Shown: positions 1 through 8,151 of the stretch, piece by piece
Layout of the letters: every line of letters starts with the position of its first letter
Position numbering within the stretch: position 1 is the stretch's first letter
Assembly (NCBI GenBank): GCA_029975475.1
Contig: JARKPB010000008.1
Location: 1,178,001 to 1,242,000 of the forward strand
Direction: 5' to 3'
DNA: 64,000 bases
Source of the DNA: Anaerolineaceae bacterium
GTDB lineage: Bacteria; Chloroflexota; Anaerolineae; Anaerolineales; Anaerolineaceae
The notes under the pieces: generated by a model
Told to the model about the DNA's origin: nothing
The model's database searches: none
What the model saw: the letters and a program-made list of their open reading frames with translations, nothing else
Translations under genes and position numbers: made by a program

Positions 1-362
1 GCAGCCACGACCTGCCGCATTCGGACAGGCAGGCGGTTATCCGGTTTTCGTCTGAAAATGAGCGCAGCGAGCGAAACAAGAAAAACGACCGCCAGAAAAG
101 CCCCCCACCCAAAAGCAAAGCGCAGCAGCCTGACCCACTGTCCAAGCAGCTCGCCCGCGCTTAAACCCAGCAAACCCAAAAGGGTGACCAGAGCCAGGAC
201 GCTTACCAGAATCCCTGCCAGATCACCAGAAAAACGGCCGTAATGAAGCCAGACATACCCCAGACGGTCTATCCAGCCCTGCTTGGTTTCAGCGGGCGGA
301 GAAGATGGGGCGGCGGGCTTTGTATTCCGCTGAGACGGTTGTGAGGGTGTTTTGGCCTTCAT
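1..362 (-). CDS. ftsK: DNA translocase FtsK/SpoIIIE-like, N-terminal part (runs off window)
   Basis: Only the first 120 residues are present; the reading frame is open to the window edge. A Pro/Ser-rich start is followed by two strong membrane segments around residues 45-65 and 80-98 with a short Gly/Ser loop, as in the N-terminal membrane module of FtsK/SpoIIIE ATPases, which pump DNA at the division septum. The ATG overlaps the stop of the upstream S1-domain gene as ATGA, so the two are probably translationally coupled. The motor domain with Walker motifs lies outside the window, so the family call rests on the membrane part alone. Another small membrane protein cannot be excluded. Confidence 0.5.
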   Translation of the reverse strand, partial: MKAKTPSQPSQRNTKPAAPSSPPAETKQGWIDRLGYVWLHYGRFSGDLAGILVSVLALVTLLGLLGLSAGELLGQWVRLLRFAFGWGAFLAVVFLVSLAALIFRRKPDNRLPVRMRQVVA

Positions 363-1303
363 TCAGCCGGCACTAATCCTAACCCCAGGCGGCGCCTTTC
401 GGGGTCGATATGCAGGATCTCGACCTCGACTGTTTCTCCCGGGACCAGCAGGTCTTCAATCATTTGACCTGGCCCCAGATTGAGGGACGAGATGTGAATC
501 AGCCCTTCCACACCTTCGTCCAACCGGGCAAATGCCCCATACCGGGTGAGCGATGTGATGCGGGCTTTTACCCGGTCGCCGGTTTTTTTTGTCGCGGATA
601 GGAGATCCCAGGGGTTGGATTGCAGCCTTTTCAGCGACAGCGCAATGCGCGCGTGTTCTTCGGATATCTGAAGGATGAGGACTTTGATCTGCTCGCCGAC
701 GCAAACGACCTGGTTCGGGTGCTGCACCCTGCCCCAGGATAATTCCGAGACATGGATTAAACCTTCAACTCCGCCAAGATCCACAAATACACCAAAATCT
801 GTTACATTGGTGACAGTCCCGGTGGCTGTTTCACCAGCCTGAAGGCTCTGAAATAGCTGTTTGCGCCGGCCGTCGCCCGCAAGGGCAGCCCTCTCCGAAA
901 GGACAATGCGTTCCTGGTCCGGCTCGCATTCGATTACTTTCAGGGATAATTTGCGGCCGACATAACCTGCGAGGATCTTTTTTCGCTCTTCATCCTGTTC
1001 AATGGGTACAGCATCAATGAGGTGGGAAATGGGCACAAACCCCTGGATGCCGTTCCCGTGCACCAACAAGCCGCCGCGGTTGTAGCCGTTGACTTCAAGT
1101 GTGATAACCTCATCTTGCTGATAAAGGGATACGGCGTAATCCCAGTCTACCACCTCCAGGTTAGACTGGACACCGTTTTTAACGATTTCTTTGTTGATGG
1201 CAGAATTTGATTCCTCATCAGATAGAATTGCTGCCCACCAGCCTTCGTCAATTTCCGGTGCCTGATCGTCCCTGACTACAAATCCACCCCGTTTTTCTAG
1301 CAT
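359..1303 (-). CDS. S1 RNA-binding domain protein (ribosomal protein S1-like)
   Basis: A 314-residue protein with three S1 (OB-fold) repeats. The first, degenerate one contains the GFVPISHL motif. The second reads GTVTNVTDFGVFVDLGGVEG and then LIHVSELSW, and the third contains GAFARL and GLIHISSL. S1 repeats bind single-stranded RNA, and proteins of this type help load mRNA on the ribosome or act in RNA turnover. It is shorter than the six-repeat S1 of proteobacteria, as is usual outside them. The start was chosen at the ATG preceded by GGAGGG with 8 bases of spacing; earlier in-frame starts fall inside the promoter. A good promoter lies about 50 bases upstream. Confidence 0.85.
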   Translation of the reverse strand: MLEKRGGFVVRDDQAPEIDEGWWAAILSDEESNSAINKEIVKNGVQSNLEVVDWDYAVSLYQQDEVITLEVNGYNRGGLLVHGNGIQGFVPISHLIDAVPIEQDEERKKILAGYVGRKLSLKVIECEPDQERIVLSERAALAGDGRRKQLFQSLQAGETATGTVTNVTDFGVFVDLGGVEGLIHVSELSWGRVQHPNQVVCVGEQIKVLILQISEEHARIALSLKRLQSNPWDLLSATKKTGDRVKARITSLTRYGAFARLDEGVEGLIHISSLNLGPGQMIEDLLVPGETVEVEILHIDPERRRLGLGLVPAE

Positions 1304-1352
1304 TACCAAACCCTCCGCTGGTTCAGTTCCTACAGATAATTTACACATTAAT

Positions 1353-1381
1353 ATTATATTAATATTCCGCCGGAATGACAA
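1353..1381 (-). promoter_or_regulatory. Sigma-70-type promoter of the S1 gene with a dyad in its spacer
   Basis: On the minus strand TTGTCA (1376-1381) and TATAAT (1353-1358) are separated by exactly 17 bases. The spacer carries the dyad ATTCCG-C-CGGAAT (1364-1376), which touches the -35 box. This is a typical operator position, but no binding protein is known here. Confidence 0.7.
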
Positions 1382-1398
1382 GGCGCACAGGCCTTCTT

Positions 1399-3294
1399 TC
1401 AACCCTGGCGGTTTTCTCCATTTCCTTTAAGCTGTTCTTCTTCCATATCCATCAGGGTTTTCGCCACCGCGTCGATTGCTACGCGCTGCTTCCGATACAG
1501 GTCGGCCTCTGACATCGCCAGTTTCATCGCGATTTCTTTCATTCGCCGGCCTTCCAAAAATTTCAGATCCAGGATGTTGTAGAGCATCCATTCTCCAGTG
1601 AAACGCCGCTCGCCCGCGGGGCGGTTCTTTTCGATCGCGGTTTTTAAGACCGACCGCAGGGCGTTGGCTTCATTCCCGGAATGCTCGTCCAGGTAGTTTT
1701 TCACAATTTGCAATTGCAGTAAAGGACTTTCGGTTAGTTTTGGTCCTCCCCAGTAATGCGTGAGGGCGTCGCGAACCCAGATAGTTAGATCCTGGGCGAC
1801 CGGCAAATTTTCTGCCAGCGCGACCCGGGCGTCATACTGACCGGCAGCCCGCAGGCGCTGAATCACCTCTGCCTGCCCGGACAGGATTTCAAGAGAGGCG
1901 TAGATTTGTTCCTGCGCTCTGCGATCTTGAAGAGCCAGTTCAATTCTTCTGGTCAGCAACCGCAAGGCGTTCCACTCTTCAGGATTGAGGTCCGAAACAG
2001 ATTTTTTCAGGCCGGTTACCCCCACGGCTCCCAGTAATTCCAGTTCTCCGCCATTGGTCTGCGTGTAAAGAGGAAGGATTAAATCTCCCTGCCATTCAAA
2101 AAAGCCGCTGGCGCGGTCGTGCGTCTTGAGGGCTGACTCCAGGTCCTCATTCACCAGATTACCCGGCGCTGTCTTGCCAATCTGGCCAATGCGCTCGAAA
2201 TGGCCGTTGTCCCGGGCCAGCAGGTAAGCCCCTCCCGCCTGCAGCCGATCGCAAATCGCCGCCAGAATGGTCTCCTGAAACTGATCCAGATCATCGCGGG
2301 TGATAAAACGCTCTTCCAACAGGCGCAATAACTCCAGGTCAGCGGAATCCTTGCCCCAGAAGAGAACCTTCTCGCCATACCGGGCGAAAAGGGTAATGAA
2401 ATATTGCGACAGCAAAATGGTGCCCACCATGACCAGCGGCACCAGGGCGGTGTAACTCGCGCCGAAGGCTTCACCCAAGCGGCGAACCAGAGTGACCAGC
2501 CCAAGCGTCAGACTGGCGGTGGCTGGTCCGCGCATCAACCACTTAAACAGGCGAGATTTGACCACCCGGTCTGGCCAGGGCACGCCGAAAAAAGCGACCG
2601 CGTATGCCATGACCGTCAGCATCGCGCCGACCAGCAAATTGGTGAATATTGCGACCAGCCAAAAAACCATCTCGTACTGGCTGGCAAAACCGGAACCGAA
2701 CAATAAGAATGGGAAGGAACCGGCTCCCAGGGCGACAGAACCGACCAGAAGGTAATACATTCGCCGCCGGCTGGTCGGGGTCGCGGTTCTCCGCAATGCC
2801 TGGAAAATTTGCCACCAGGCGATCAACATGGCGGTGACATAAAAAACGGTAAACAGGTCCGCGGTCAGCGTTGCGGTGAGGTACGGAGCCGGGGGGACAT
2901 TCAAGACGACCGGGCCAAGGAAATGATCCGCGGACAAAGCGATCACGAGGCCAAACGAGAATAGATAAACGACCCCCAGCCATAACCGCCGGGTGCGCGA
3001 GAAATCTCCGGTCGTTGCCAGGAGCGCATCCGAAAACCCCAGAAATCCCGCCGGCAGCATAATGATCCCTGCCCACTGGAATTTTAACCAGAAGGTGATC
3101 CAGTAAGGGGTCACGGATGTCCCGCCCAGAGCCTCACCGGTAAAGGTTATGCAGATGTAGACCAGGACCAGGGCGAAAGAACGGGCAACCCGATCCCTCA
3201 AGTTGAATGTCAGGGCATACATCAACAGCGCCAGGGCGGTGATCACAATCCCGGCGGTGATGATCTGGCTGATTGTTACCAGCACTGGCAGCAT
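1399..3294 (-). CDS. Membrane sensor with GAF-like domain and C-terminal helix-turn-helix-like region
   Basis: A 631-residue protein. Residues 1-300 hold about nine membrane helices, resembling the 7TM-type N-terminal sensor regions of bacterial signalling proteins. Residues about 325-460 look like a GAF-type sensory domain. The C-terminal 120 residues are helical and end in a segment resembling a sigma-region-4 or LuxR-like helix-turn-helix (GRRMKEIAMKLAMSEADLYR). No histidine-kinase H-box or ATPase motifs are visible, so it may be a membrane-bound one-component regulator. It sits 23 bases downstream of the acetyltransferase gene on the same strand. The start ATG lacks a strong ribosome-binding site. 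The function is inferred only from architecture. Confidence 0.6.
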   Translation of the reverse strand: MLPVLVTISQIITAGIVITALALLMYALTFNLRDRVARSFALVLVYICITFTGEALGGTSVTPYWITFWLKFQWAGIIMLPAGFLGFSDALLATTGDFSRTRRLWLGVVYLFSFGLVIALSADHFLGPVVLNVPPAPYLTATLTADLFTVFYVTAMLIAWWQIFQALRRTATPTSRRRMYYLLVGSVALGAGSFPFLLFGSGFASQYEMVFWLVAIFTNLLVGAMLTVMAYAVAFFGVPWPDRVVKSRLFKWLMRGPATASLTLGLVTLVRRLGEAFGASYTALVPLVMVGTILLSQYFITLFARYGEKVLFWGKDSADLELLRLLEERFITRDDLDQFQETILAAICDRLQAGGAYLLARDNGHFERIGQIGKTAPGNLVNEDLESALKTHDRASGFFEWQGDLILPLYTQTNGGELELLGAVGVTGLKKSVSDLNPEEWNALRLLTRRIELALQDRRAQEQIYASLEILSGQAEVIQRLRAAGQYDARVALAENLPVAQDLTIWVRDALTHYWGGPKLTESPLLQLQIVKNYLDEHSGNEANALRSVLKTAIEKNRPAGERRFTGEWMLYNILDLKFLEGRRMKEIAMKLAMSEADLYRKQRVAIDAVAKTLMDMEEEQLKGNGENRQG

Positions 3295-3317
3295 AACGGC
3301 ATCACTTTATGAAAGGG

Positions 3318-3857
3318 TCAGCGGAGACCGCGCGAAAAGAACAGGGCAATATCCTGATTCTGATAATAGTGGTCATGATAACCGCAAAATTCCATTCCCA
3401 ATTTCAACGCGAGGCAGACCGCGGGATGATTTTTGGACTGCAGCTCCAACACCAACCGGCGCAGCCGGCGCTGGGCAGCCCAGTCCTGAACGGACAGCAC
3501 CAACGCGGAGGCGATGCCCTTGCGGCGATATGCGCTGTCCACCACCAGATCGGTGATCCACGCCGCCGAGGGGCCGGGTTGTTCAAGCACTGCCAGGTAG
3601 CCCACCGGCCTCCGGTCAGCCAGGGCGACCAGCACAGCGGTTTTGGATTTCCAATCCATCAGGAAGGATTGCGGCTGGCGCGGATATTCGATTCGGACCG
3701 TCCGCGGTAGGCGCACCTGCCGAAAGGTGACGCTGAATTGATCCTCCTCCAGAGATCTTTCCATCTGCCAGACATAGGCGCTTTCTGAACGGTGGTCGAG
3801 CCGGGTGAGCAGGTCAATATCCGTGGATAAAGCCGGACGGATTTCAATTTCAGGCAT
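3318..3857 (-). CDS. GNAT family N-acetyltransferase
   Basis: A 179-residue single-domain protein. The acetyl-CoA-binding region reads ITDLVVDSAYRRKGIASALV, with the R/Q-x-x-G-x-A pattern of motif A, followed by helix and beta-bulge features typical of GNAT enzymes. The substrate cannot be told. The ATG was chosen because AGGAGGG lies six bases upstream; a TTG two codons earlier is unlikely. The ribosome-binding site overlaps the end of the upstream membrane-protein gene, so the two are probably cotranscribed. Confidence 0.8.
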   Translation of the reverse strand: MPEIEIRPALSTDIDLLTRLDHRSESAYVWQMERSLEEDQFSVTFRQVRLPRTVRIEYPRQPQSFLMDWKSKTAVLVALADRRPVGYLAVLEQPGPSAAWITDLVVDSAYRRKGIASALVLSVQDWAAQRRLRRLVLELQSKNHPAVCLALKLGMEFCGYHDHYYQNQDIALFFSRGLR

Positions 3858-3868
3858 GATCAACCCTC

Positions 3869-4564
3869 CTAATCTGACGGCGGGACAATTTGAATCGATA
3901 TTACGCAGGCCGGGAAAATATTGTTGGCATTATCAGCGACGACCAGCCGCAGCAGATAATCCCCCGGCGTCAAGAGTCCCGTGTTCCACAGCCCTCCAAG
4001 CGGCTGATCCACTTTTATGGAGTTGCCAGCGGCGATGGTTGACCAGATCTCTGAACCGGGCTGGCTGAATTCAAATTTGTAAAAACCCAGGTTGGTCACA
4101 TTCACCGTGCCGCGTAATTCAACCGTACCGGATATTTTTTCCCCGCTCTGCGGAAAGGTCCATTCAATCTGGCCCGCCACACAACCATTCTCATTTTGAG
4201 GATTGGCTGATTCAATCGGGTTGTTCATCGCGAGCGAAGATTTGGTCGGCAGGGCTGCGGCCTGAGGGGTAACCAGGGCTGCGTCGGCCGGGGTAGCGAT
4301 CACTGGCTGGTTTAGGTTGACAACAGCCGGGGCAATAAAGGATACATAAAAAAACTCGGCCAGATTGAAGAGCACCAGTAAGATCATCAACGTCAGCGCG
4401 CTGGTAAACCGCCGTTGAGCCGTCTCCCTTTCCAGTCCGAATAACGCCGAACGCCAATCCTTCCAGGCGGTGATTAATTGCCGGAGGACAATCACCGCCG
4501 CCAGACCGGAGAGGATATATACCCAGACTTCAATTTTGACCAGGAAACGCAGCAGTTCAAGCAT
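3869..4564 (-). CDS. Membrane protein with extracytoplasmic beta-sandwich-like domain
   Basis: About 231 residues. Two hydrophobic helices (about residues 13-33 and 55-80) precede a linker rich in Ala, Pro and Thr. A 90-residue domain follows with the pattern SGTVELRGTVNVTNLGFYKFE and then PGDYLLRLVVADN. This pattern is common in Chloroflexota envelope proteins and probably folds as an Ig-like domain outside the membrane. No enzyme motif is seen. An in-frame TTG lies two codons earlier; neither start has a clear ribosome-binding site, so the exact start is uncertain. It lies between the PNP gene and the acetyltransferase, on the same strand. Confidence 0.65.
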   Translation of the reverse strand: MLELLRFLVKIEVWVYILSGLAAVIVLRQLITAWKDWRSALFGLERETAQRRFTSALTLMILLVLFNLAEFFYVSFIAPAVVNLNQPVIATPADAALVTPQAAALPTKSSLAMNNPIESANPQNENGCVAGQIEWTFPQSGEKISGTVELRGTVNVTNLGFYKFEFSQPGSEIWSTIAAGNSIKVDQPLGGLWNTGLLTPGDYLLRLVVADNANNIFPACVISIQIVPPSD

Positions 4565-4594
4565 GGGCAAGAATCAGCATGTACAATCTGATTG

Positions 4595-5431
4595 TTACAG
4601 GCTTTTCAGTACTCCCTTAATGATCGCGGTCAGTTTGGGGACAATTACCCGCCCGGCTTCCAGGACTTCTTCGTGGGTGGTCTCGGTGCTGCCGTCTAAA
4701 TTGGCTTTGTTACTGATGCCCGAAAGGCCAAGAACGCGGGTTTTCCCGTGGCGGGCGACGATCACCTCCGGAACGGTGGACATTCCAACAGCGTCCGCGC
4801 CGATGATGCGCAGGAAGCGCAAATCCGCAGGACCTTCAAATGACGGACCAGACAGGCAGATGTAGATACCTTTGTGAACGCGGATGCCGGCTTCAGCGGC
4901 GGCTTTTTCCGCCGCTGCGACCAGCGCCGGGTCGTAGGCTTTGCTCATATCCGGGAAACGTTCGCCAAAAACCTCTAAATTCGGGCCGCGCAGCGGATTT
5001 GGGCCCGTCATGCCGATCAACGAGATGTGATCGGTAATCAGCATCACATCCCCGGGGGCGTAATCGGGGTTAATCGCGCCGGCAGCGTTGGTGACGATTA
5101 AATTCTTGACGCCCATGCGCTGCATGACCCGCACCGGCATGGTAACCTGGGACATGCTGTACCCTTCGTAATAATGCGTTCTGCCCTGCATCACCATGAC
5201 AGTTTGATTTTCCAGACGCCCAATAACCAGCCTGCCGGCGTGTCCGTGAACCGTTGATAGAGGCCAGTGAGGGATTTTTTCATAAGGGATTATTTCAGCA
5301 TTTTCAACTGAATCTGCCAGACCGCCAAGGCCTGAGCCAAGAATGAGTCCTGTTTCAGGCTGCTGCTGCGTATATTGGCGAACGGCGTGAACCGCTTCGT
5401 CAATTTGCTGCAGGGTGATAAATTCATCCAT
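4595..5431 (-). CDS. punA: Purine nucleoside phosphorylase (trimeric type)
   Basis: A 278-residue cytosolic enzyme of purine salvage, splitting inosine/guanosine with phosphate to the base and ribose 1-phosphate. Family motifs in order are LILGSGLGGLADSV (phosphate loop), STVHGHAGRLVIG, MQGRTHYYEGY, NAAGAINPDYAPGD, SGPSFEGPADLR, GADAVGMSTVPEV and GLSGISNKAN, in which the Asn binds the purine. Length matches the trimeric PNP/MTAP family. The start ATG follows GGAGG with six bases of spacing. The gene begins a minus-strand set that continues with the membrane protein and acetyltransferase. A perfect inverted repeat lies in the shared upstream region with yjbQ. Confidence 0.93.
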   Translation of the reverse strand: MDEFITLQQIDEAVHAVRQYTQQQPETGLILGSGLGGLADSVENAEIIPYEKIPHWPLSTVHGHAGRLVIGRLENQTVMVMQGRTHYYEGYSMSQVTMPVRVMQRMGVKNLIVTNAAGAINPDYAPGDVMLITDHISLIGMTGPNPLRGPNLEVFGERFPDMSKAYDPALVAAAEKAAAEAGIRVHKGIYICLSGPSFEGPADLRFLRIIGADAVGMSTVPEVIVARHGKTRVLGLSGISNKANLDGSTETTHEEVLEAGRVIVPKLTAIIKGVLKSL

Positions 5432-5499
5432 GCGAGGCCTCCAACTGAGAAGATGAAGATCATCCGGTAATCAAAACAAACATACGAGCAGATTATAAC

Positions 5500-5527
5500 A
5501 TTTTACCGTTCGCCCTTACGGTAAAAT
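5500..5527. promoter_or_regulatory. Perfect 10-bp inverted repeat between punA and yjbQ
   Basis: ATTTTACCGT (5500-5509) and ACGGTAAAAT (5518-5527) flank an 8-base spacer. The repeat lies between two divergent genes, about 70 bases from the punA start and 28 bases from yjbQ, and overlaps a plausible AT-rich -10 region for yjbQ. An operator for a dimeric repressor is the simplest reading. Confidence 0.55.
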
Positions 5528-5555
5528 AGATAATACACCATCAAAGGCGGTTCCT

Positions 5556-5972
5556 ATGGCATTTCATAAAGTAATTGAGGTAAAAACCACTGGAAAAGGG
5601 ATCTATGACCTCACCCATTCAGTGCATGAAGCGGTTCAAGCTTCGCAGATTCATGACGGCTTTTGCCTGATCTTCTGCCAGCATACCAGCGCCTCGCTGC
5701 TCATTAACGAGAATTACGACCCGACTGTTAAAATGGATCTGATGGAATTCTTCGCCAGGTTGGTCCCGGATGGACAGGCGTGGTTCCGACACACGGAGGA
5801 AGGCGCAGATGACTCGCCGGCCCACATCCTGGCAGCCCTGCTGCCTGTTCAGCTGACCATACCGGTAGAACGCGGGCGCCTGGCGCTTGGACGCTGGCAG
5901 GGAATCTATCTTGTGGAACACCGCGAAGCGCCCCATCACCGGAAAATTGACCTGCGGGTATTTGCTGGATAA
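5556..5972 (+). CDS. yjbQ: YjbQ family protein (UPF0047, possible thiamine-phosphate synthase activity)
   Basis: A 138-residue single-domain protein matching the YjbQ/UPF0047 family in length and motifs: QHTSASLLINENYDP, then FRHTEEGADDSPAH with conserved His and Asp, then PVERGRLALGRWQGIYLVEHR. Family members form small oligomers with a conserved metal-like site, and an E. coli homologue has weak thiamine-phosphate synthase activity. The true role is unsettled. The ATG follows AAAGGCGG. It is transcribed divergently from punA. Confidence 0.88.
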   Translation: MAFHKVIEVKTTGKGIYDLTHSVHEAVQASQIHDGFCLIFCQHTSASLLINENYDPTVKMDLMEFFARLVPDGQAWFRHTEEGADDSPAHILAALLPVQLTIPVERGRLALGRWQGIYLVEHREAPHHRKIDLRVFAG

Positions 5973-6203
5973 ACCATTCTTTTCAACTGATTCGCCCCGC
6001 GGCAACCATATTTATCAACCAAATAGGGTATCACGCTGGAAAAGGCAGTTTTGGCTGTTACCGGCGGCTTACTCATTTCTGGCATTACGCTTCCAGCTCA
6101 AACTTTATTGACTTGCCCAAAAAACAGATTTTTGCGCAACTCCGGCAAAGCGCTCGCACCTGGCGGATGAGGAATCCTGGAACGGGATTGGTCATATAGA
6201 CGA

Positions 6204-6228
6204 CCATGCCGGCTGCGCGCCGGCATGG
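6204..6228. terminator. Strong GC hairpin between convergent genes
   Basis: CCATGCCGGC (6204-6213) and GCCGGCATGG (6219-6228) form a perfect 10-bp stem with a five-base loop. It lies 29 bases beyond the end of the small lipoprotein gene and 231 bases beyond yjbQ. There is no clean T-run on either side, so a terminator role is plausible but not certain. The rest of 5973-6257 shows nothing recognisable. Confidence 0.4.
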
Positions 6229-6257
6229 ATGATCTCATTCACGATTTTGCCGGGATT

Positions 6258-6611
6258 TTACTGGTCTTCAACAATTTTTTTGAGGTTGAATTTTGTACCG
6301 CTTAATGCCCCCATGTCGGTAAATTCAATCGAGAGCCGATCTTCGTTGATTTTATATGTTGCCTGACCGTGAATAGGGTTGCTGGTCTCGGCAAAAAAGG
6401 TCAGTTCGATCAATTTTTCATCCATCAGGTGATATTTAACCGTGACACCGTTAAGTGAGTCCTGGCTGGTCATGAGCAGAATTCCGCTCTTCTGGAATTC
6501 CCAGACGGTATTGTGCGCCTTATCCATCCATTTGCCGAGCAGAGGGTTGGGCTGTCTGGCACACCCGGTAAGAAAGAGGAAAAGAATGATGGTTATAACT
6601 AATTTTTTCAT
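6258..6611 (-). CDS. Small predicted lipoprotein
   Basis: A 117-residue protein with a lipoprotein signal peptide: charged MKK, a hydrophobic core of about 12 residues, and lipobox LTGC with Cys17. The mature part has the pattern GKWMDKAHNTVWEFQKSG, followed by alternating strands that end in ATYKINEDRLSIEF. This resembles small beta-barrel or lipocalin-like lipoproteins that often carry a GxW motif near the N-terminus. No function can be assigned. Its codon use is more AT-rich than its neighbours. It lies between yjbQ and the tRNA gene. Confidence 0.75.
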   Translation of the reverse strand: MKKLVITIILFLFLTGCARQPNPLLGKWMDKAHNTVWEFQKSGILLMTSQDSLNGVTVKYHLMDEKLIELTFFAETSNPIHGQATYKINEDRLSIEFTDMGALSGTKFNLKKIVEDQ

Positions 6612-6643
6612 AGAAAAAATGGGTGCATGGACTATGCCAGAAT

Positions 6644-6675
6644 AAAAACCAGGCTCCGGGAAGGGCCTGGTTTTT
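6644..6675 (-). terminator. Intrinsic terminator of tRNA-Pro
   Basis: AAAAACCAGGC (6644-6654) pairs with GCCTGGTTTTT (6665-6675) around a 10-base loop. Read on the minus strand, the stem ends in a T-run ten bases after the tRNA 3' end. It could also work in the opposite direction. Confidence 0.85.
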
Positions 6676-6684
6676 CGAGAAGTG

Positions 6685-6759
6685 TCGGGGCGGAGGGATT
6701 TGAACCCTCGATCTCACGGTCCCGAACCGTGTGCTCTAGCCGGACTGAGCCACACCCCG
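6685..6759 (-). tRNA. tRNA-Pro (anticodon CGG)
   Basis: A 75-base cloverleaf can be drawn on the minus strand. The acceptor stem is CGGGGTG/CGCCCCG with discriminator A, the D-stem GCTC/GAGC, the anticodon stem CACGG/CCGTG with loop TTCGGGA, and the T-stem GAGGG/CCCTC with loop TTCAAAT. The C1-G72 pair is typical of bacterial tRNA-Pro. CCA is not encoded. A promoter and a terminator flank it directly. Confidence 0.96.
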
Positions 6760-6770
6760 AACAGGCAGTG

Positions 6771-6799
6771 ATTATAACCGTCTGACTTGGATTGTGCAA
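6771..6799 (-). promoter_or_regulatory. Promoter of tRNA-Pro
   Basis: On the minus strand TTGCAC (6794-6799) and TATAAT (6771-6776) are separated by 17 bases. The -10 box ends 11 bases before the first tRNA base. Confidence 0.85.
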
Positions 6800-6801
6800 G
6801 G

Positions 6802-8070
6802 TTATGTTCGGAAGACGTTTTTCGCACCGGTAACCTGGGCCGAATTCAGCGGCAGGATAAACATAAACTTACTCCCCCTGCCTTCAACACTTTCGACCCA
6901 GATTCGGCCGCCGTGCAGTTCGATCATCTCCTTGGCGATGGATAAACCCAGCCCCATGCCGCCGTGGTGGCGGGTAAGATGCTTTTCCACCTGATAAAAC
7001 CGTTTGAAAATCTGATCTTGTTCTTCCAGCGGAATACCCACACCGTTGTCCGCAACCGTGATCTTGATGTAACCGGGAACCTGCTCAGCTTTTGCCCTGA
7101 CAACTCCCCCTTCATTGTTAAAGATAATCGCATTTTTAATCAGGTTGCCAACGATGACTTCCAGTTTTTCCGGGTCAGCTTCCACGACCAGTGGAATCGT
7201 TCCAACTTCAGCGCTGAGAGATATATTTTTTTCTTTCGCAAAGGGTTGATGAGCGTTTACGGCGGACTGAATCAGAGTGTTGATCGATATTTTCTTCTTG
7301 CGAAGGCGGTACAACCCTTGTTCCAGCAGGTCAGAGTCCGTGAATTGCTCAATGACTTCCTTCAGGCGCATCGCGTTGCGCAGGATGACATCAACATCTG
7401 GTTTTTGCTCTTCAGATGCCGATTCCGATAAAAAAGTGGCGTGGCCAATCACCAGTCCCAGGGGCGTGCGCAATTCGTGACTGGCGATCGCGATAAAATC
7501 GCTTTTTAGCCGTTCCAGTTCAGTAACCTTCTGTTCGGCCAGGCGGGTATCTTCTTCCAGGCTGTGGTTACTAATTGCCATTCCAACCTGAGAAGCCAGA
7601 ATTTCAAGCGCACTGACGTCTTCCAGCGTGTAATGCGCATCCCTGGCTTTATTGATCGATTCAAAAACGCCGATGGTTTTTCCGCGAAACACGATGGGCA
7701 CCGCGAGAATGGATTGTGTGCCTTCGTTTAATTCGCGGTCAACCACTCGAAAAATGCGGTCGTCTTTATCTCCGTGGTGGAGGGTCATCGCTTCGCCGTT
7801 GGCGTACACCCAGCCAGCGATACTTCTTTCCAGGGGAACGCCGATATTTTTAAGCTTATCCAGCTGATACCAGGGTCCGGCCAGAAAGCGCAGCACCTGA
7901 TTTTCTGGGTCGAACACAAGAATAGAGGAGCTTTCGCTTTCGGTGATATCCGAAGCAAACTCGACCGCGCAATTCAGGAACGGCTCCAGTTCCAGGTTGG
8001 AGCTTAATGTTTTGCAAAATTCGAGTAAACTTTCCAGACGGCGAGTATAATTGATAGATACGGGATCCAT
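6802..8070 (-). CDS. GAF-domain sensor histidine kinase (cytosolic)
   Basis: 422 residues with no membrane helices. Residues about 28-168 form a GAF domain, which binds small ligands or senses redox or light in other kinases. A short coiled coil leads to the dimerisation helix with the H-box SHELRTPL (His198). The ATPase domain follows, with N-box NLIKNAIIF, G1 VADNGVGIP, and G2 GMGLGLSIAKEMIELHGG. It should autophosphorylate on His198 and pass phosphate to a response regulator, but no regulator gene is adjacent, so it is an orphan here. The ATG follows GGAGC, and an extended -10 box lies 27 bases upstream. Confidence 0.92.
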   Translation of the reverse strand: MDPVSINYTRRLESLLEFCKTLSSNLELEPFLNCAVEFASDITESESSSILVFDPENQVLRFLAGPWYQLDKLKNIGVPLERSIAGWVYANGEAMTLHHGDKDDRIFRVVDRELNEGTQSILAVPIVFRGKTIGVFESINKARDAHYTLEDVSALEILASQVGMAISNHSLEEDTRLAEQKVTELERLKSDFIAIASHELRTPLGLVIGHATFLSESASEEQKPDVDVILRNAMRLKEVIEQFTDSDLLEQGLYRLRKKKISINTLIQSAVNAHQPFAKEKNISLSAEVGTIPLVVEADPEKLEVIVGNLIKNAIIFNNEGGVVRAKAEQVPGYIKITVADNGVGIPLEEQDQIFKRFYQVEKHLTRHHGGMGLGLSIAKEMIELHGGRIWVESVEGRGSKFMFILPLNSAQVTGAKNVFRT

Positions 8071-8096
8071 TGAGCTTGCTCCCCGGCAGTAAAGAA

Positions 8097-8105
8097 ATTA
8101 TAGCA
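8097..8105 (-). promoter_or_regulatory. Extended -10 promoter of the GAF kinase
   Basis: On the minus strand TGC precedes TATAAT (ATTATA at 8097-8102 on the plus strand), giving an extended -10 element. No good -35 box is seen. The predicted leader is about 20 bases. Confidence 0.55.
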
Positions 8106-8151
8106 TAGCAGCGTATGCGAACATACCAATAAAATTGACAGGAGATGGTTT

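Noticed and set aside
1304-1402. Longer start for the S1-domain protein
   Set aside because: The extra residues would overlap the promoter boxes, and the downstream ATG has a far better ribosome-binding site.
4579-4598. Imperfect inverted repeat TGTAACAATC/GATTGTACA after punA
   Set aside because: It overlaps the punA stop codon, has a mismatch and no T-run, so no clear role can be supported.
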